Shown: positions 16,016-23,994 of the stretch, in pieces
Layout: each line of letters begins with the position of its first letter
Position numbering within the stretch: position 1 is the first letter of the stretch
DNA from: Curvibacter microcysteis
GTDB lineage: Bacteria; Pseudomonadota; Gammaproteobacteria; Burkholderiales; Burkholderiaceae_C
Length of the DNA stretch: 64,000 nucleotides
Assembly (NCBI RefSeq): GCF_028649455.1
Contig: NZ_JAQSIO010000002.1
Coordinates: 434,001-498,000 of the forward strand
Direction: 5' to 3'
Program-made: the position numbers and the translations under genes
The notes under the pieces: model-generated
What the model saw: the letters and a program-made list of their open reading frames with translations, nothing else
Database searches by the model: none
What the model was told of the DNA's origin: nothing

Positions 16016-17245
16016 ATGCGCCCCCAAACCTACCTTGCCTGCTTAGGCACCCGCCCGGAAATCATCAAGATGGCCCCGGTTTACCGCGAACTCAAAGCCC
16101 TGGGCCACAGCGTGCTGGTGCTGCACACGGGGCAGCACGAGGCGGTGGCCCAGGCCCTGTACCAGTTCTTTGACATGCCACCCGACATCAACATCGACCT
16201 GCAGCGCCAGTCCGGCTCCCTGGCGCACCTGAGCGCAGCCTTGCTCAGCGGCATCGATGGCGCCCTGGCCACGCTGCGCCCGGACGTGCTACTGGTGCAG
16301 GGCGACACCACCTCGGCCCTGGCCGGGGCGCTGATTGGCTACTACCACAACCTGCCCGTGGCCCACATCGAGGCGGGCCTGCGCACGGGGGAGCGGGAGC
16401 CCTTTCCCGAGGAGAAAAACCGCGAGCTGATCGGTCGCCTGTCGCGCTGGCACTTTGCGCCCACGCGCCAGTGCAAGTACAACCTGCTGGGCGAGGGCGT
16501 GCCGCTGGCGCACATTTTTGAGGTCGGCAACACGGTGATCGACGCCGCCCTGTGGACGCGCGAGCGCCTCAGCACCCCAGGCTTTGACCTGGCCGCCGAG
16601 CTGCCGCCGCCGCTGCGCCAGTTCCTGGACACCTACCCCCAGCAGCGCATGGTGCTGGTCACGGCCCACCGGCGCGAGAACTGGGGCCAACCCATCCGCG
16701 ACGTGGCCCAGGCCTTGGCCCGCTTGCTGGCCTTGCAGGAGAACGTGGTCGCGGTCTGGCCCGTGCACCCCAACCCCGCCGTGCGCCAGGACGTGGAAGC
16801 CATCGTGGCGCGCCTGCCGCTGTCGGTGCGCCAGCGCATCTGCCTGACCGAGCCCCTGGGCTACCAGGCCATGATCGCCATGCTGTTGCGCTGCCATTTC
16901 ACGCTGACCGACTCGGGGGGCATCCAGGAAGAGGCCTCGGCCTTTGGCAAGCCCGTGCTGGTGGCGCGCAAGAGCACCGAGCGCCAGGAGCTGGTGCAGG
17001 CCGGCGGTGCGGTGCTGGTGGGCACCGACGTGAACGCGATCGTCGAGCACGGCCACGCCTTGCTGACCCAGCCGGCCTTGCTGCAGTCCATGCAGCTGCG
17101 CCAAAGCCCGTTCGGCGACGGCCGCGCCGCCGCCCGCATTGCCGCCATCCTCAGTGAGGCGGCCGAGCTGGAGGAGCCGCTGCCCGTGCTGGACTGGCCC
17201 TTGCCCGTGCTGCGTTCGGCCCCGTCCCTGGCGGTGTTCGCATGA
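16016..17245 (+). CDS. wecB: UDP-N-acetylglucosamine 2-epimerase (non-hydrolysing)
   Basis: This 409-aa protein converts UDP-GlcNAc to UDP-ManNAc. It has the family N-terminal signature GTRPEIIKMAPV and the motifs HTGQHE, VQGDTTSALAGAL, HIEAGLRTGEREPFPEEKNR, TAHRRENWG and TDSGGIQEEA. These cover both Rossmann lobes and the catalytic Asp/Glu/His residues. The C-terminus is about 30 residues longer than usual. The ATG at 16016 follows a weak CAGG site. It supplies the ManNAc precursor in the locus, so the product polymer probably contains ManNAc or a derivative. Its last four bases overlap the YaiO-like gene (ATGA). Confidence 0.95.
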   Translation: MRPQTYLACLGTRPEIIKMAPVYRELKALGHSVLVLHTGQHEAVAQALYQFFDMPPDINIDLQRQSGSLAHLSAALLSGIDGALATLRPDVLLVQGDTTSALAGALIGYYHNLPVAHIEAGLRTGEREPFPEEKNRELIGRLSRWHFAPTRQCKYNLLGEGVPLAHIFEVGNTVIDAALWTRERLSTPGFDLAAELPPPLRQFLDTYPQQRMVLVTAHRRENWGQPIRDVAQALARLLALQENVVAVWPVHPNPAVRQDVEAIVARLPLSVRQRICLTEPLGYQAMIAMLLRCHFTLTDSGGIQEEASAFGKPVLVARKSTERQELVQAGGAVLVGTDVNAIVEHGHALLTQPALLQSMQLRQSPFGDGRAAARIAAILSEAAELEEPLPVLDWPLPVLRSAPSLAVFA

Positions 17246-18153
17246 GCGCCGCCACCGACTCCCTGGCCCCGACCTGGCCCGCCGCGGCGGGCTTGCGCTG
17301 GCCGCGTTCGCACGGTTGGAGCGTCCCGGCTGCCGCCCTGGTGGCCTGCCTCAGCCTGCCCGCCTGGGCGCAAGACCAGCCGGTCGACGCCCCGGCCCAA
17401 AAGACCGCCCCGGGCCTGCCCCTGGGCGAGCCCGGGGCCGTGCTGCCCCAGCGCAGCCTGGAGATCGGCCTGGGCGCGCAGAACCTCAGCAACGGCTTTG
17501 GCAACTGGCGCGAATTGCGCATCAAGGGCAGCTATGAAATGGGGGCCCACCTGCTGCAAGGCGAGGTGCATGCCAAGCGCCAGTTTGGCCAGTCAGGGCA
17601 GTTCTACGGCGTCAGCGACACCGTGACCTTGGCGCCGGACTGGTTTGCCATCGTCTCGCTGGGTGCGGGCGACGGTGCTTTCTACCTGCCCCGGGTGCGC
17701 GCCGATGGTTTTCTCTACAAGAAGTGGCTGCCGACGCAAAGCCTGCTGACCTCCGTCGGGCTGAGCTACTACCAGGCCCCCGACGGCCACATCGACCGGG
17801 CGCTGAGCTTGGGGGGGGCCTATTACTTCGAGGCCCCCTGGATTGCCGAGGCTGGCGTGCGTTTCAACCGCAGCAACCCTGGGGACATCGCCACCCACCA
17901 GCAGTTCGTGGCGCTGAGCTGGGGCCGGGTCAAGCAAGACATCGTCACGGTGCGCTATGGCGCGGGGGGCGAGGGCTACCAGGCGATTGCCTTGAACACC
18001 ACCTTGATCAACTTCCAAAGCCACCAGGCCACGCTGGCCTGGCGGCACTGGACCGATGCGCGCAGCGGCTGGGTGCTGGGGCTGGAGCATTACAGCAACC
18101 CGTTTTACGAGCGCAAGGGCCTGAACCTGGGCGTGTTCCATCAATTCCAGTGA
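17242..18153 (+). CDS. YaiO-family outer-membrane beta-barrel protein
   Basis: This 303-aa protein has a signal peptide (about 28-50, cleaved after AWA-QDQ) with an unusually long n-region. About 240 residues of amphipathic beta strands ending in an aromatic (VFHQFQ) follow, as required for BAM-dependent insertion. The strand pattern (LEIGLGAQNLSNGFGNWRELRIKG; LSLGGAYYFEAPWIAEAGVRF; ATLAWRHWTDARSGWVLGLEHYSNP) matches the YaiO outer-membrane family. It is likely the export pore or surface component for the polysaccharide. It overlaps wecB by four bases. In E. coli, yaiO also sits with a glycosyltransferase gene (yaiP). Confidence 0.8.
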   Translation: MSAATDSLAPTWPAAAGLRWPRSHGWSVPAAALVACLSLPAWAQDQPVDAPAQKTAPGLPLGEPGAVLPQRSLEIGLGAQNLSNGFGNWRELRIKGSYEMGAHLLQGEVHAKRQFGQSGQFYGVSDTVTLAPDWFAIVSLGAGDGAFYLPRVRADGFLYKKWLPTQSLLTSVGLSYYQAPDGHIDRALSLGGAYYFEAPWIAEAGVRFNRSNPGDIATHQQFVALSWGRVKQDIVTVRYGAGGEGYQAIALNTTLINFQSHQATLAWRHWTDARSGWVLGLEHYSNPFYERKGLNLGVFHQFQ

Positions 18154-18162
18154 AGGCCTGAA

Positions 18163-18990
18163 ATGAAAAACACCCTCGTCACCACCGCCGACCGCGAGCT
18201 GGCCTTCCAGGCCGCGCGCCGCCGCCTGGCCCAGGCGCAGCACACCCACCGGCAGACGCGGCCGCACCGGTCCATCAACCACGTCACGCCGAGCTGGGGC
18301 TTGGGCGCGCAGATGCCGGCCTTGCCGCTGCTCTTGTTTTCAGCCCTGTACCTGGGCCAGGACCTGCTCTACGCCTTTTGGCGCGCCGACCTGTTGGCCT
18401 GGGCCGGCTGGCTGCAGCTGCCCTTGCGGGCGGCCACGGCCCTGGAGCCGTCCGAGGCCCTGGGCCTGGTCTGGCAGCCCGGGCCGCAGGATGGTGGGCT
18501 GAGCTCGGCCCAGGGCAGCGCCCTGGGGGCGGCCTTGGTGCTGCTGGCGCTTGTGGGCTCGCACTTTTTGCGTGGCCCGCGCTTGCCTTTGCAGTACCTG
18601 GTGCGCATCGTGTGCGCGGTGCAGCTGATGGCCTTGCTGTACTTTTGGTGGGCGCCGCAGCCCTATCCGCACAGCCTGCTCAACCATGTGAGCGACATGC
18701 TCAACGCCGGCTACGCCTTGTTGCTGGCCATGCCGATCTTGCTGGGCCTGGGCTATTACGCCTTGCACCTCAGCGTGTGGCGCAAGCTGCTGCACAGCCT
18801 GTTGATGCTGGCCTTTGTGGTGCTCATGGTGCCGCAGCAAGCCCTGGTGCATTTGCTGCTGCTGCACCACGGCTCGCCGGTGTTCATGCCCGTGCTCTAC
18901 ATCTGCTTCGGGGCTTTGTTCGACATGATGGTGTTCGTCGCGTTGTACGCCTGGGCCGCCAGCACGGCGCCCAGCACGGCCACGCTTTGA
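18163..18990 (+). CDS. Multi-pass inner-membrane protein of the polysaccharide locus
   Basis: This 275-aa protein has a charged N-terminal cytoplasmic segment (about 1-45, Arg/His-rich) and about six hydrophobic helices (48-66, 118-137, 145-163, 182-205, 211-230, 240-262). GAAGG 6 nt upstream supports the ATG. It follows the YaiO-like gene by 9 nt and is probably in the same operon. I recognise no family. It could be an accessory subunit of the synthase or a polymer-modifying membrane enzyme, but no acyltransferase motif is visible. Confidence 0.7.
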   Translation: MKNTLVTTADRELAFQAARRRLAQAQHTHRQTRPHRSINHVTPSWGLGAQMPALPLLLFSALYLGQDLLYAFWRADLLAWAGWLQLPLRAATALEPSEALGLVWQPGPQDGGLSSAQGSALGAALVLLALVGSHFLRGPRLPLQYLVRIVCAVQLMALLYFWWAPQPYPHSLLNHVSDMLNAGYALLLAMPILLGLGYYALHLSVWRKLLHSLLMLAFVVLMVPQQALVHLLLLHHGSPVFMPVLYICFGALFDMMVFVALYAWAASTAPSTATL

Positions 18991-19054
18991 GCCCACGGCA
19001 GGGGGCGGGGCGGGGACGGGACGCCGGGTTCAGGCTGTTTTCACCCATTTGTCT

Positions 19055-19073
19055 GTGGGCCAACGTACCCAAA
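19055..19073 (+). promoter_or_regulatory. Recurrent 19-nt element, copy 8
   Basis: The sequence GTGGGCCAACGTACCCAAA has the GTG-N8-TAC core with a weaker tail. It lies 160 bp upstream of the Tat-exported protein gene at 19233. Confidence 0.5.
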
Positions 19074-19232
19074 CAAGGCATCCGGAGGGGGGCTGCCGAC
19101 AATTCGGGCACGGTCAGCGCTGAGTCGCAGGCCGTGGCGGCGTCGGGGCGTGCTCAGCACGACTGGCGGGTGCCGCTGCGCGAATCATCTTGATGCGTGG
19201 CGGGTGCTGTTCCGTCCACCAAAGGTCCCGCG

Positions 19233-20339
19233 ATGCAACGTCGACATTTCTTTTTGGCTCCAGCCGCATTGGCCAGCGGCGCCTGGGTGGGGGCCGCCTC
19301 GGCGCAGACCGCGCTCAGCTGTCCCCCCGTCACGCCGCCCGTGGTCACCCCATTGGCGGGCATCAATGTGCTGGCGGAAATCAAGGCCTTGCGCATCAAC
19401 AGCGGGCCCGTGGCCGGGGGCTTTGAGATCGCGCCCAACGGGCGGCTGAACTGGTACTTTGCCAACCTGGGGCTGCTGTCCATCGTGCGTTTGCTGAGCG
19501 TGGCCGAGCTGGAGACCTTGATCCTGCCTTACCTCAAGCTCTACCTGTCTCGCCTGCTGCCCAACCAGAGCATCGACGACGTCAACCTGCCGTATGGACG
19601 CGCCAACCCCAGCGTGATCACCACCGTGGCCTCGGATTCGGACGACGCCTACGCCGCCACCTTCTTGTCCCTGGCCACGCGCTATGTGCGGGCCAGCGGC
19701 AACTGGACCTGGTGGGAGGCCAACAAGGCGCTGATCAAGCAGGTGGCCTACCGCAACCTGGCCCTGACAGCCAAGCCCAGCGGTCTGACCTCGGTGTTCC
19801 AGAGCCCGCGCAGCCAGAGCAACTCGATCGGCTACCTGATGGACAACTGTGAGGGCTACCGAGGCCTGCGCGACCTGGCCGCCTTGCTGCGCTCGCGCAG
19901 CGAGTTGGTCGACGCCAACTACTACGACAACCTGGCCTCCAATGCGGCCCAGGGCATCGTGCAGCAGACCTTCAAGTCGGCGGCCAAGGCCTTCACCGCG
20001 AGCGATGCCTCGCCGCTGCCGCAGTCGGTGTTCTACCCCGGCACCAGTTGCCAGATCTATGCCCAGGCCTTTGGTTTGGTGGAGCTGGCGCCCTTGTTTG
20101 ACTACGGCTGGGCCTACCTCAACCAGCAGTCGCCGGGCTGGGAAACGGGGCGCTACGACCCCTATCCCTGGGCCATCCTGGGCCAGGTCGCGGCACTGCG
20201 CGGGCAGACCACGCAGGCGCGCACCCAACTGGCCCACATCGAGCAGCTCTTCAGCACCAACCGGGCGCTGGTCACCATCAACGAGCTGGGCTTTTACCAA
20301 CGCGCGCGCTCCTTGCTGGCAGGCCAGCCCGAGGTGTGA
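19233..20339 (+). CDS. Tat-exported hypothetical protein, possibly glycan-active
   Basis: This 368-aa protein has an N-terminal QRRHFFLAPAAL twin-arginine signal with cleavage after ASA-QTA, so it is probably exported folded. The mature protein is helix-rich and aromatic (NGRLNWYFANLGLLS; SGNWTWWEANKALIKQVAYRNL; SIGYLMDNCEGYRGLRDLAAL; ETGRYDPYPWAILGQV). This is reminiscent of alpha/alpha-toroid carbohydrate-active proteins. The MDNCEGYRGL segment parallels MDNLEVLSYQ of the protein at 14870. It sits at the end of the polysaccharide locus with its own copy of the 19-nt element. No family is assigned. Confidence 0.65.
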   Translation: MQRRHFFLAPAALASGAWVGAASAQTALSCPPVTPPVVTPLAGINVLAEIKALRINSGPVAGGFEIAPNGRLNWYFANLGLLSIVRLLSVAELETLILPYLKLYLSRLLPNQSIDDVNLPYGRANPSVITTVASDSDDAYAATFLSLATRYVRASGNWTWWEANKALIKQVAYRNLALTAKPSGLTSVFQSPRSQSNSIGYLMDNCEGYRGLRDLAALLRSRSELVDANYYDNLASNAAQGIVQQTFKSAAKAFTASDASPLPQSVFYPGTSCQIYAQAFGLVELAPLFDYGWAYLNQQSPGWETGRYDPYPWAILGQVAALRGQTTQARTQLAHIEQLFSTNRALVTINELGFYQRARSLLAGQPEV

Positions 20340-20368
20340 GGCGAGCGCGGTGCGGGGCTTCATGGGGC

Positions 20369-20611
20369 TCAGCTGCATTGCGCCACCGACCAACCCGGCG
20401 CGTCGCCCAGCTGGCGGCAGTCCCAGCGCAGCCGTGTGCCGCAGTCCTGGCAGGCGTAGTGCAGCACTTGGCGTGGGTGCCGGCTGGGCTGGTCGTCGGC
20501 CAGGGGGGGGCCCGGGCTCCATTCGGTGGCGCCCTTGAGTTGCAGCCGCGCATGCGCGGGCGTGCTGGGCGGGTGTTGGGGCAGTTGGGCGCAAGCAGGG
20601 CATTGGGTCAT
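20369..20611 (-). CDS. Small zinc-ribbon protein
   Basis: This 80-aa protein has two CxxC pairs: CPAC at residues 4-7 and CQDCG at about 54-58. They are separated by a low-complexity Pro/Arg segment and form a likely zinc ribbon. The start is the ATG at 20611 with AGGA upstream. It lies 54 nt downstream of the oleate hydratase gene on the same strand, possibly cotranscribed. Its function is unknown. Confidence 0.65.
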   Translation of the reverse strand: MTQCPACAQLPQHPPSTPAHARLQLKGATEWSPGPPLADDQPSRHPRQVLHYACQDCGTRLRWDCRQLGDAPGWSVAQCS

Positions 20612-20665
20612 GGCGGTGGTCCTGGCTGGGAGGAAGAGCGGGTCCTGGTCGGTCGCGGGGCGCGC

Positions 20666-22237
20666 TCAGCGCAAGGCCTTGAGCAAGGCCTCGAACTGGG
20701 CGTGCAGGTGGTGGTCGTGCGGCGTCACCGGGGGCACGTCGCGCTCCAGTTGCAGCAGTTGGTACACCGCGGTCTGGGCCGAGCGCACCGAGTACTCGAC
20801 GGTGAACACCGTGTCCAGCGGCAGCTCGACAAACTGGCCGAGCAAGGCGAAATCCCGGCTGCCCGGTGGCAGGGGCAGGGGGCGGTCCCCAGGGGCCCGC
20901 GGCAGGAACATGCTGGTGATGAAGGGCATGCGGCAGGGGATGCAGATGGCACCCGCCAAGCTGCCCGGCTCCAGCCGCAGGTGGCCTGCCAGCTCTTGCA
21001 GCAGCTCGGCGCCGGTGCAGTCGTTCATGGCCTTGTTGACGAAGTTGCCGACTCGGTCTGGAAACAGGCCGTAGCCCCAGCACACCTGCACGCTGGCCGG
21101 TTGGTGCGGGAAATGCGGCTGGTGGGCCAGCACGATGGACATCAGCCAGTGGGAGTCGCGCAGCGTGACCAAGCCGCCGGTGCCGGCCTCGTTGCCACTG
21201 AAGCGCGCCATGGTGTCAAAGAAGTCGGGGGTTTTCAGGGTCACGGTGAACGAGGTCCAGTTGGACAGCGCGGGCTGGCGGTTGAACACCTCGGGCCGGC
21301 CCAGGCCGGGCCGTTGCGCGGCCAGCTGGGTCCACAGGGCCCAGGCCCCGTGAGGGTCGCTGGCCTGGGCGGGGGCGGGTTGCGCCATGCTGCCCAGGCT
21401 GCTGGCGTCGGTCATGGAGCCGTTCTGCAAGAAGACCAGGTCCCCTTGCGCCACGGCCTGGTGGTGGGGCTGGCCTTCGCGCAGGCTGTGCAAGGCGGTG
21501 ACGCGCCAGCCGCTGTCGCTGTCTTGGTGCTCCAACCGGGTCACGGTGCAGCGCGGCACCACATGCACCCCTTGGGCCAGCAACCACTGCTGCAGCGGCC
21601 GCACCAGCGAGTCGTACTGGTTGTAGACCGTGCGCTTGACGCCCGCCAGGGTTTCGATGCGGGCAAATTCGAGCATGAAGCGGTGCAGGTAGCGGCGAAA
21701 CTCCACCGCGCTGTGCCAGGGCTGGAAGGCAAAGGTGGTGCACCACATGAACCAGAACGGGGTCTCGAAAAACGAGGGTGAGAGGTGGTCGGTGATGCAG
21801 GTGTTGCCCAGGGTGTCCTCGTCGGCCTGGTGCAGGCGCAGCAGCTCCAGCCGGTCCTGCATGGAAAAGCCCATGCTCGTCACCGGCATGCGCGCGCGGT
21901 GTCGGTTGACCAGCCGCGCCAAGGCATGCGAGTGGTGCTTTTGGTTGAACTGCAGGGTCTCCTGGTGCACGCTTTGCCCGGCCTGGGTGATGGAGGGGAT
22001 GCTGCCAAACAGGTCCCAGGTGCATTCGTAGTTGTCACTGGTCAGCATGCGCCCGCCGCGCATCACATAGCCTTGCTCGGGGTCACCGGCGCCGTCCAGG
22101 CTGCCACCGAGCACGGGGCCCGCCTCCAGCACGGTGATGCGTTCGCCGCTCCAGCCGCCGTCGCGGATCAGAAAGGCGGCTGCCGCCAGCGAGGCGATGC
22201 CGCCACCAATCAAAAAGGCCTGGTTGGGAGGGTTCAT
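20666..22237 (-). CDS. ohyA: Oleate hydratase (fatty-acid double-bond hydratase)
   Basis: This 523-aa FAD protein adds water to the cis-9 double bond of unsaturated fatty acids such as oleate. The N-terminal FAD fold shows FLIGGGIASLAAAAFLIRDG and EAGPVLGGSLDGAG, and the family motif GGRMLTSDNYECTWDLF follows at about 65-82. Further family segments include FWFMWCTTFAFQPWHSAVEFRRYLHRF and the C-terminal VEYSVRSAQTAVYQLL. The length is slightly below the 550-590 aa norm. The ATG at 22237 has AAGGA about 9 nt upstream. The enzyme is used in membrane-lipid and fatty-acid stress defence, which fits this island. Confidence 0.93.
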   Translation of the reverse strand: MNPPNQAFLIGGGIASLAAAAFLIRDGGWSGERITVLEAGPVLGGSLDGAGDPEQGYVMRGGRMLTSDNYECTWDLFGSIPSITQAGQSVHQETLQFNQKHHSHALARLVNRHRARMPVTSMGFSMQDRLELLRLHQADEDTLGNTCITDHLSPSFFETPFWFMWCTTFAFQPWHSAVEFRRYLHRFMLEFARIETLAGVKRTVYNQYDSLVRPLQQWLLAQGVHVVPRCTVTRLEHQDSDSGWRVTALHSLREGQPHHQAVAQGDLVFLQNGSMTDASSLGSMAQPAPAQASDPHGAWALWTQLAAQRPGLGRPEVFNRQPALSNWTSFTVTLKTPDFFDTMARFSGNEAGTGGLVTLRDSHWLMSIVLAHQPHFPHQPASVQVCWGYGLFPDRVGNFVNKAMNDCTGAELLQELAGHLRLEPGSLAGAICIPCRMPFITSMFLPRAPGDRPLPLPPGSRDFALLGQFVELPLDTVFTVEYSVRSAQTAVYQLLQLERDVPPVTPHDHHLHAQFEALLKALR

Positions 22238-22297
22238 GAGAGGGCGTTCCTTGTGACGAAGCCGGCGGGGCAGGGGGCCCATGCCAAGGACCCGAAC

Positions 22298-23215
22298 TTA
22301 GGCCTGCGTGCTGGCTGCGTCGGTGCGTTGGGCCACACCCGGCGGGGCCGCATCGATGGGGGCCCGGTGCGCCAGCACCCAGGTGAACTCCGCCCCCAGC
22401 AGCACCGTCAGGGCCGAGCCATAGACCCACACCAGCCAGGCCACCAAGGCGCTGGCGGCGCCAAAGCCGCTGGCCACGCCGCTGTGGCTCAGGTAGCTGG
22501 CAATGGCCCATTTGCCCGCCGTGAAAAGCACCGAGGTCACCACCGCGCCCAGGCAAGCGTCGGCCCAGCGCACCGGCTCGTGGGGCATGAATTTGTAGAT
22601 CGCCGCGAACACACCGGTCAGCAAGACCCAGTTCAGGCTGTGCTGGGCCAGGTACAGCAGGGTGGGCCAGGGTTCGGTCCCTCGGGGCTCCCACCAGCTC
22701 AGGGCCGCGCTCACCCCCAGGGACAGCAGCAGCCAGGCGCCCACGCCCAAGGTCATGGCCAGGGACAGCAGGCGCCTGCGCAGGGCGCTGCGCCAGGCCG
22801 GCAGGCGCTGCAGCCCGGCCGGCGCGGGGGCGGGCGGCAGCTTCCAGATGCGGTCGAAGTTGTCCTGCAACTCGGTGAACACGCTGCTGGCCCCGATCAG
22901 CAGCAGCAACACCCCCAGCACCGTGCCGTGGACCGGTGCCGACAGGGCCGGACCGCGCAGCCAGGCCGCCACGGTCAGCGCCCCTTCGGCCCCCCAGGTG
23001 TCCTCCAGCCGCAGCAGCAGCTCGTGGCGGGCGGCGGCGTCACCGAACACGGCCCCCGCCACCCCGAGTGCGATCAGCAGCAGGGGCGCCATGGAAAACA
23101 GTGTGTAGTAGGCCAAGGCAGCGCCCATGCTGGCCGCGCGGTCTGCCAACCAGGCGTCCAGGGTGGCCAGCAGCAACTGACGCCCGCGCAGCCGCTCAGA
23201 GCGCGGGGCGTTCAA
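22298..23215 (-). CDS. YihY/UPF0761-family membrane protein
   Basis: This 305-aa inner-membrane protein has about six helices and the family signature AASMGAALAYYTLFSMAPLLLI near the N-terminus. VFTELQDNFDRIW and the C-terminal ASALVAWLVWVYGSALTVLLGAEFTWV follow. No ATG precedes the conserved region. The most likely start is the TTG at 23215, which overlaps the stop of the upstream 49-aa gene (TTGA) and so would be translationally coupled. Such proteins are often annotated as ribonuclease BN, but that assignment is an old error; the transport or envelope function is unknown. Confidence 0.85.
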   Translation of the reverse strand: MNAPRSERLRGRQLLLATLDAWLADRAASMGAALAYYTLFSMAPLLLIALGVAGAVFGDAAARHELLLRLEDTWGAEGALTVAAWLRGPALSAPVHGTVLGVLLLLIGASSVFTELQDNFDRIWKLPPAPAPAGLQRLPAWRSALRRRLLSLAMTLGVGAWLLLSLGVSAALSWWEPRGTEPWPTLLYLAQHSLNWVLLTGVFAAIYKFMPHEPVRWADACLGAVVTSVLFTAGKWAIASYLSHSGVASGFGAASALVAWLVWVYGSALTVLLGAEFTWVLAHRAPIDAAPPGVAQRTDAASTQA

Positions 23216-23361
23216 AGAGCCCGGCGGCCACTCAGCAGCCCCACCAGCACCATGACCAAGGCCACGAGCAGCAGCAGGTGGATCAAGCCGCCCAGCGTGT
23301 AGGAGGTGACCAGGCCAAGCGCCCAGCAAAGGATCAGTACGAGGGCGAGGGTGTAGAGCAT
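23212..23361 (-). CDS. Lmo0937-type 49-aa membrane peptide
   Basis: This peptide, MLYTLALVLILCWALGL...GGLIHLLLLVALVMVL, has two hydrophobic helices around a short polar turn and ends SGRRAL. It matches the small lmo0937-type membrane protein family (WxLGL..., GGxIHLLLVxA). Its function is unknown, but it is a common companion of stress genes. The stop overlaps the TTG start of the YihY-like gene. Confidence 0.8.
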   Translation of the reverse strand: MLYTLALVLILCWALGLVTSYTLGGLIHLLLLVALVMVLVGLLSGRRAL

Positions 23362-23500
23362 GGCGGTCTTTCGGCAAGCCGCCCGGGCGACACAGGCGGG
23401 GGCAGGCCTGGGCCAGTGTGGGGGGCCTTTGCCGGGCTGACTGTTCGCTTGGGCACACAGCCGCGCTGGGGGCAAGGGGCGGCGCAGGCCCTGGCGCAGC

Positions 23501-23519
23501 GTGGTGCAGCGTACCGACA
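23501..23519 (+). promoter_or_regulatory. Recurrent 19-nt element, copy 9
   Basis: The sequence GTGGTGCAGCGTACCGACA has a GTG-N8-TAC core and a CGAC tail. It lies 113 bp upstream of the BON lipoprotein gene at 23632, in the region divergent with the 49-aa membrane peptide. Confidence 0.6.
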
Positions 23520-23631
23520 GCCAGCGCTTTGGCCCCCATGCTCAGCCAGCGCTCCCGGTGTGGGCCTGGTCCTTGAGGCCGCAGCCAAGCCGGGGCCACT
23601 TCCAGTGAACCTGATCTTCAAGGAGCTATTG

Positions 23632-23949
23632 ATGACCCCCTCTTTCTTTCGCCGCAGCACGCTTTTGGCCTTGCTGGCTGGCTTGACCTTGCTCACCGCT
23701 TGCGCGGCCACCAGCCGCAGCGAAGGCACAGGCGAATACGTGGACGACACCGTGATCACGACCAAAGTCAAGGCCGCCGTGCTGGACGACCCGGGCCTGA
23801 AGTCGTCCGAGATCAATGTCGAGACCTTCAAGGGCCGGGTGCAGCTCAGTGGCTTTGTGCGCAGCCAGGCCGACATCAACCGGGCCCTGGCTTTGGCGCG
23901 TGACGTCAAGGGCGTGACCAGTGTCAGCAACGACATGCGCCTGAAATAA
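23632..23949 (+). CDS. BON-domain lipoprotein (OsmY-like)
   Basis: This 105-aa protein has a signal peptide with lipobox LTAC (C24), then one BON domain: YVDDTVITTKVKAAVLDDPGLKSSEINVETFKGRVQLSGFV...ALARDVKGVTSVSNDMRLK. It is probably anchored in the outer membrane facing the periplasm, where OsmY-like proteins stabilise the envelope. The AAGGAG ribosome site is strong. It is the first gene of a short run with the Cys-repeat protein and the DUF883-like gene. Confidence 0.9.
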   Translation: MTPSFFRRSTLLALLAGLTLLTACAATSRSEGTGEYVDDTVITTKVKAAVLDDPGLKSSEINVETFKGRVQLSGFVRSQADINRALALARDVKGVTSVSNDMRLK

Positions 23950-23994
23950 GCCGCTCGCCGCCTTTCCCCTCTATTCATGACCAAGGACCCCGTG

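Noticed and set aside
22298-23599. Ribonuclease BN annotation and long N-terminal extension for the YihY-like protein
   Set aside because: The RNase BN name is a known misannotation of this family. The extension overlaps the 49-aa membrane peptide gene in another frame.
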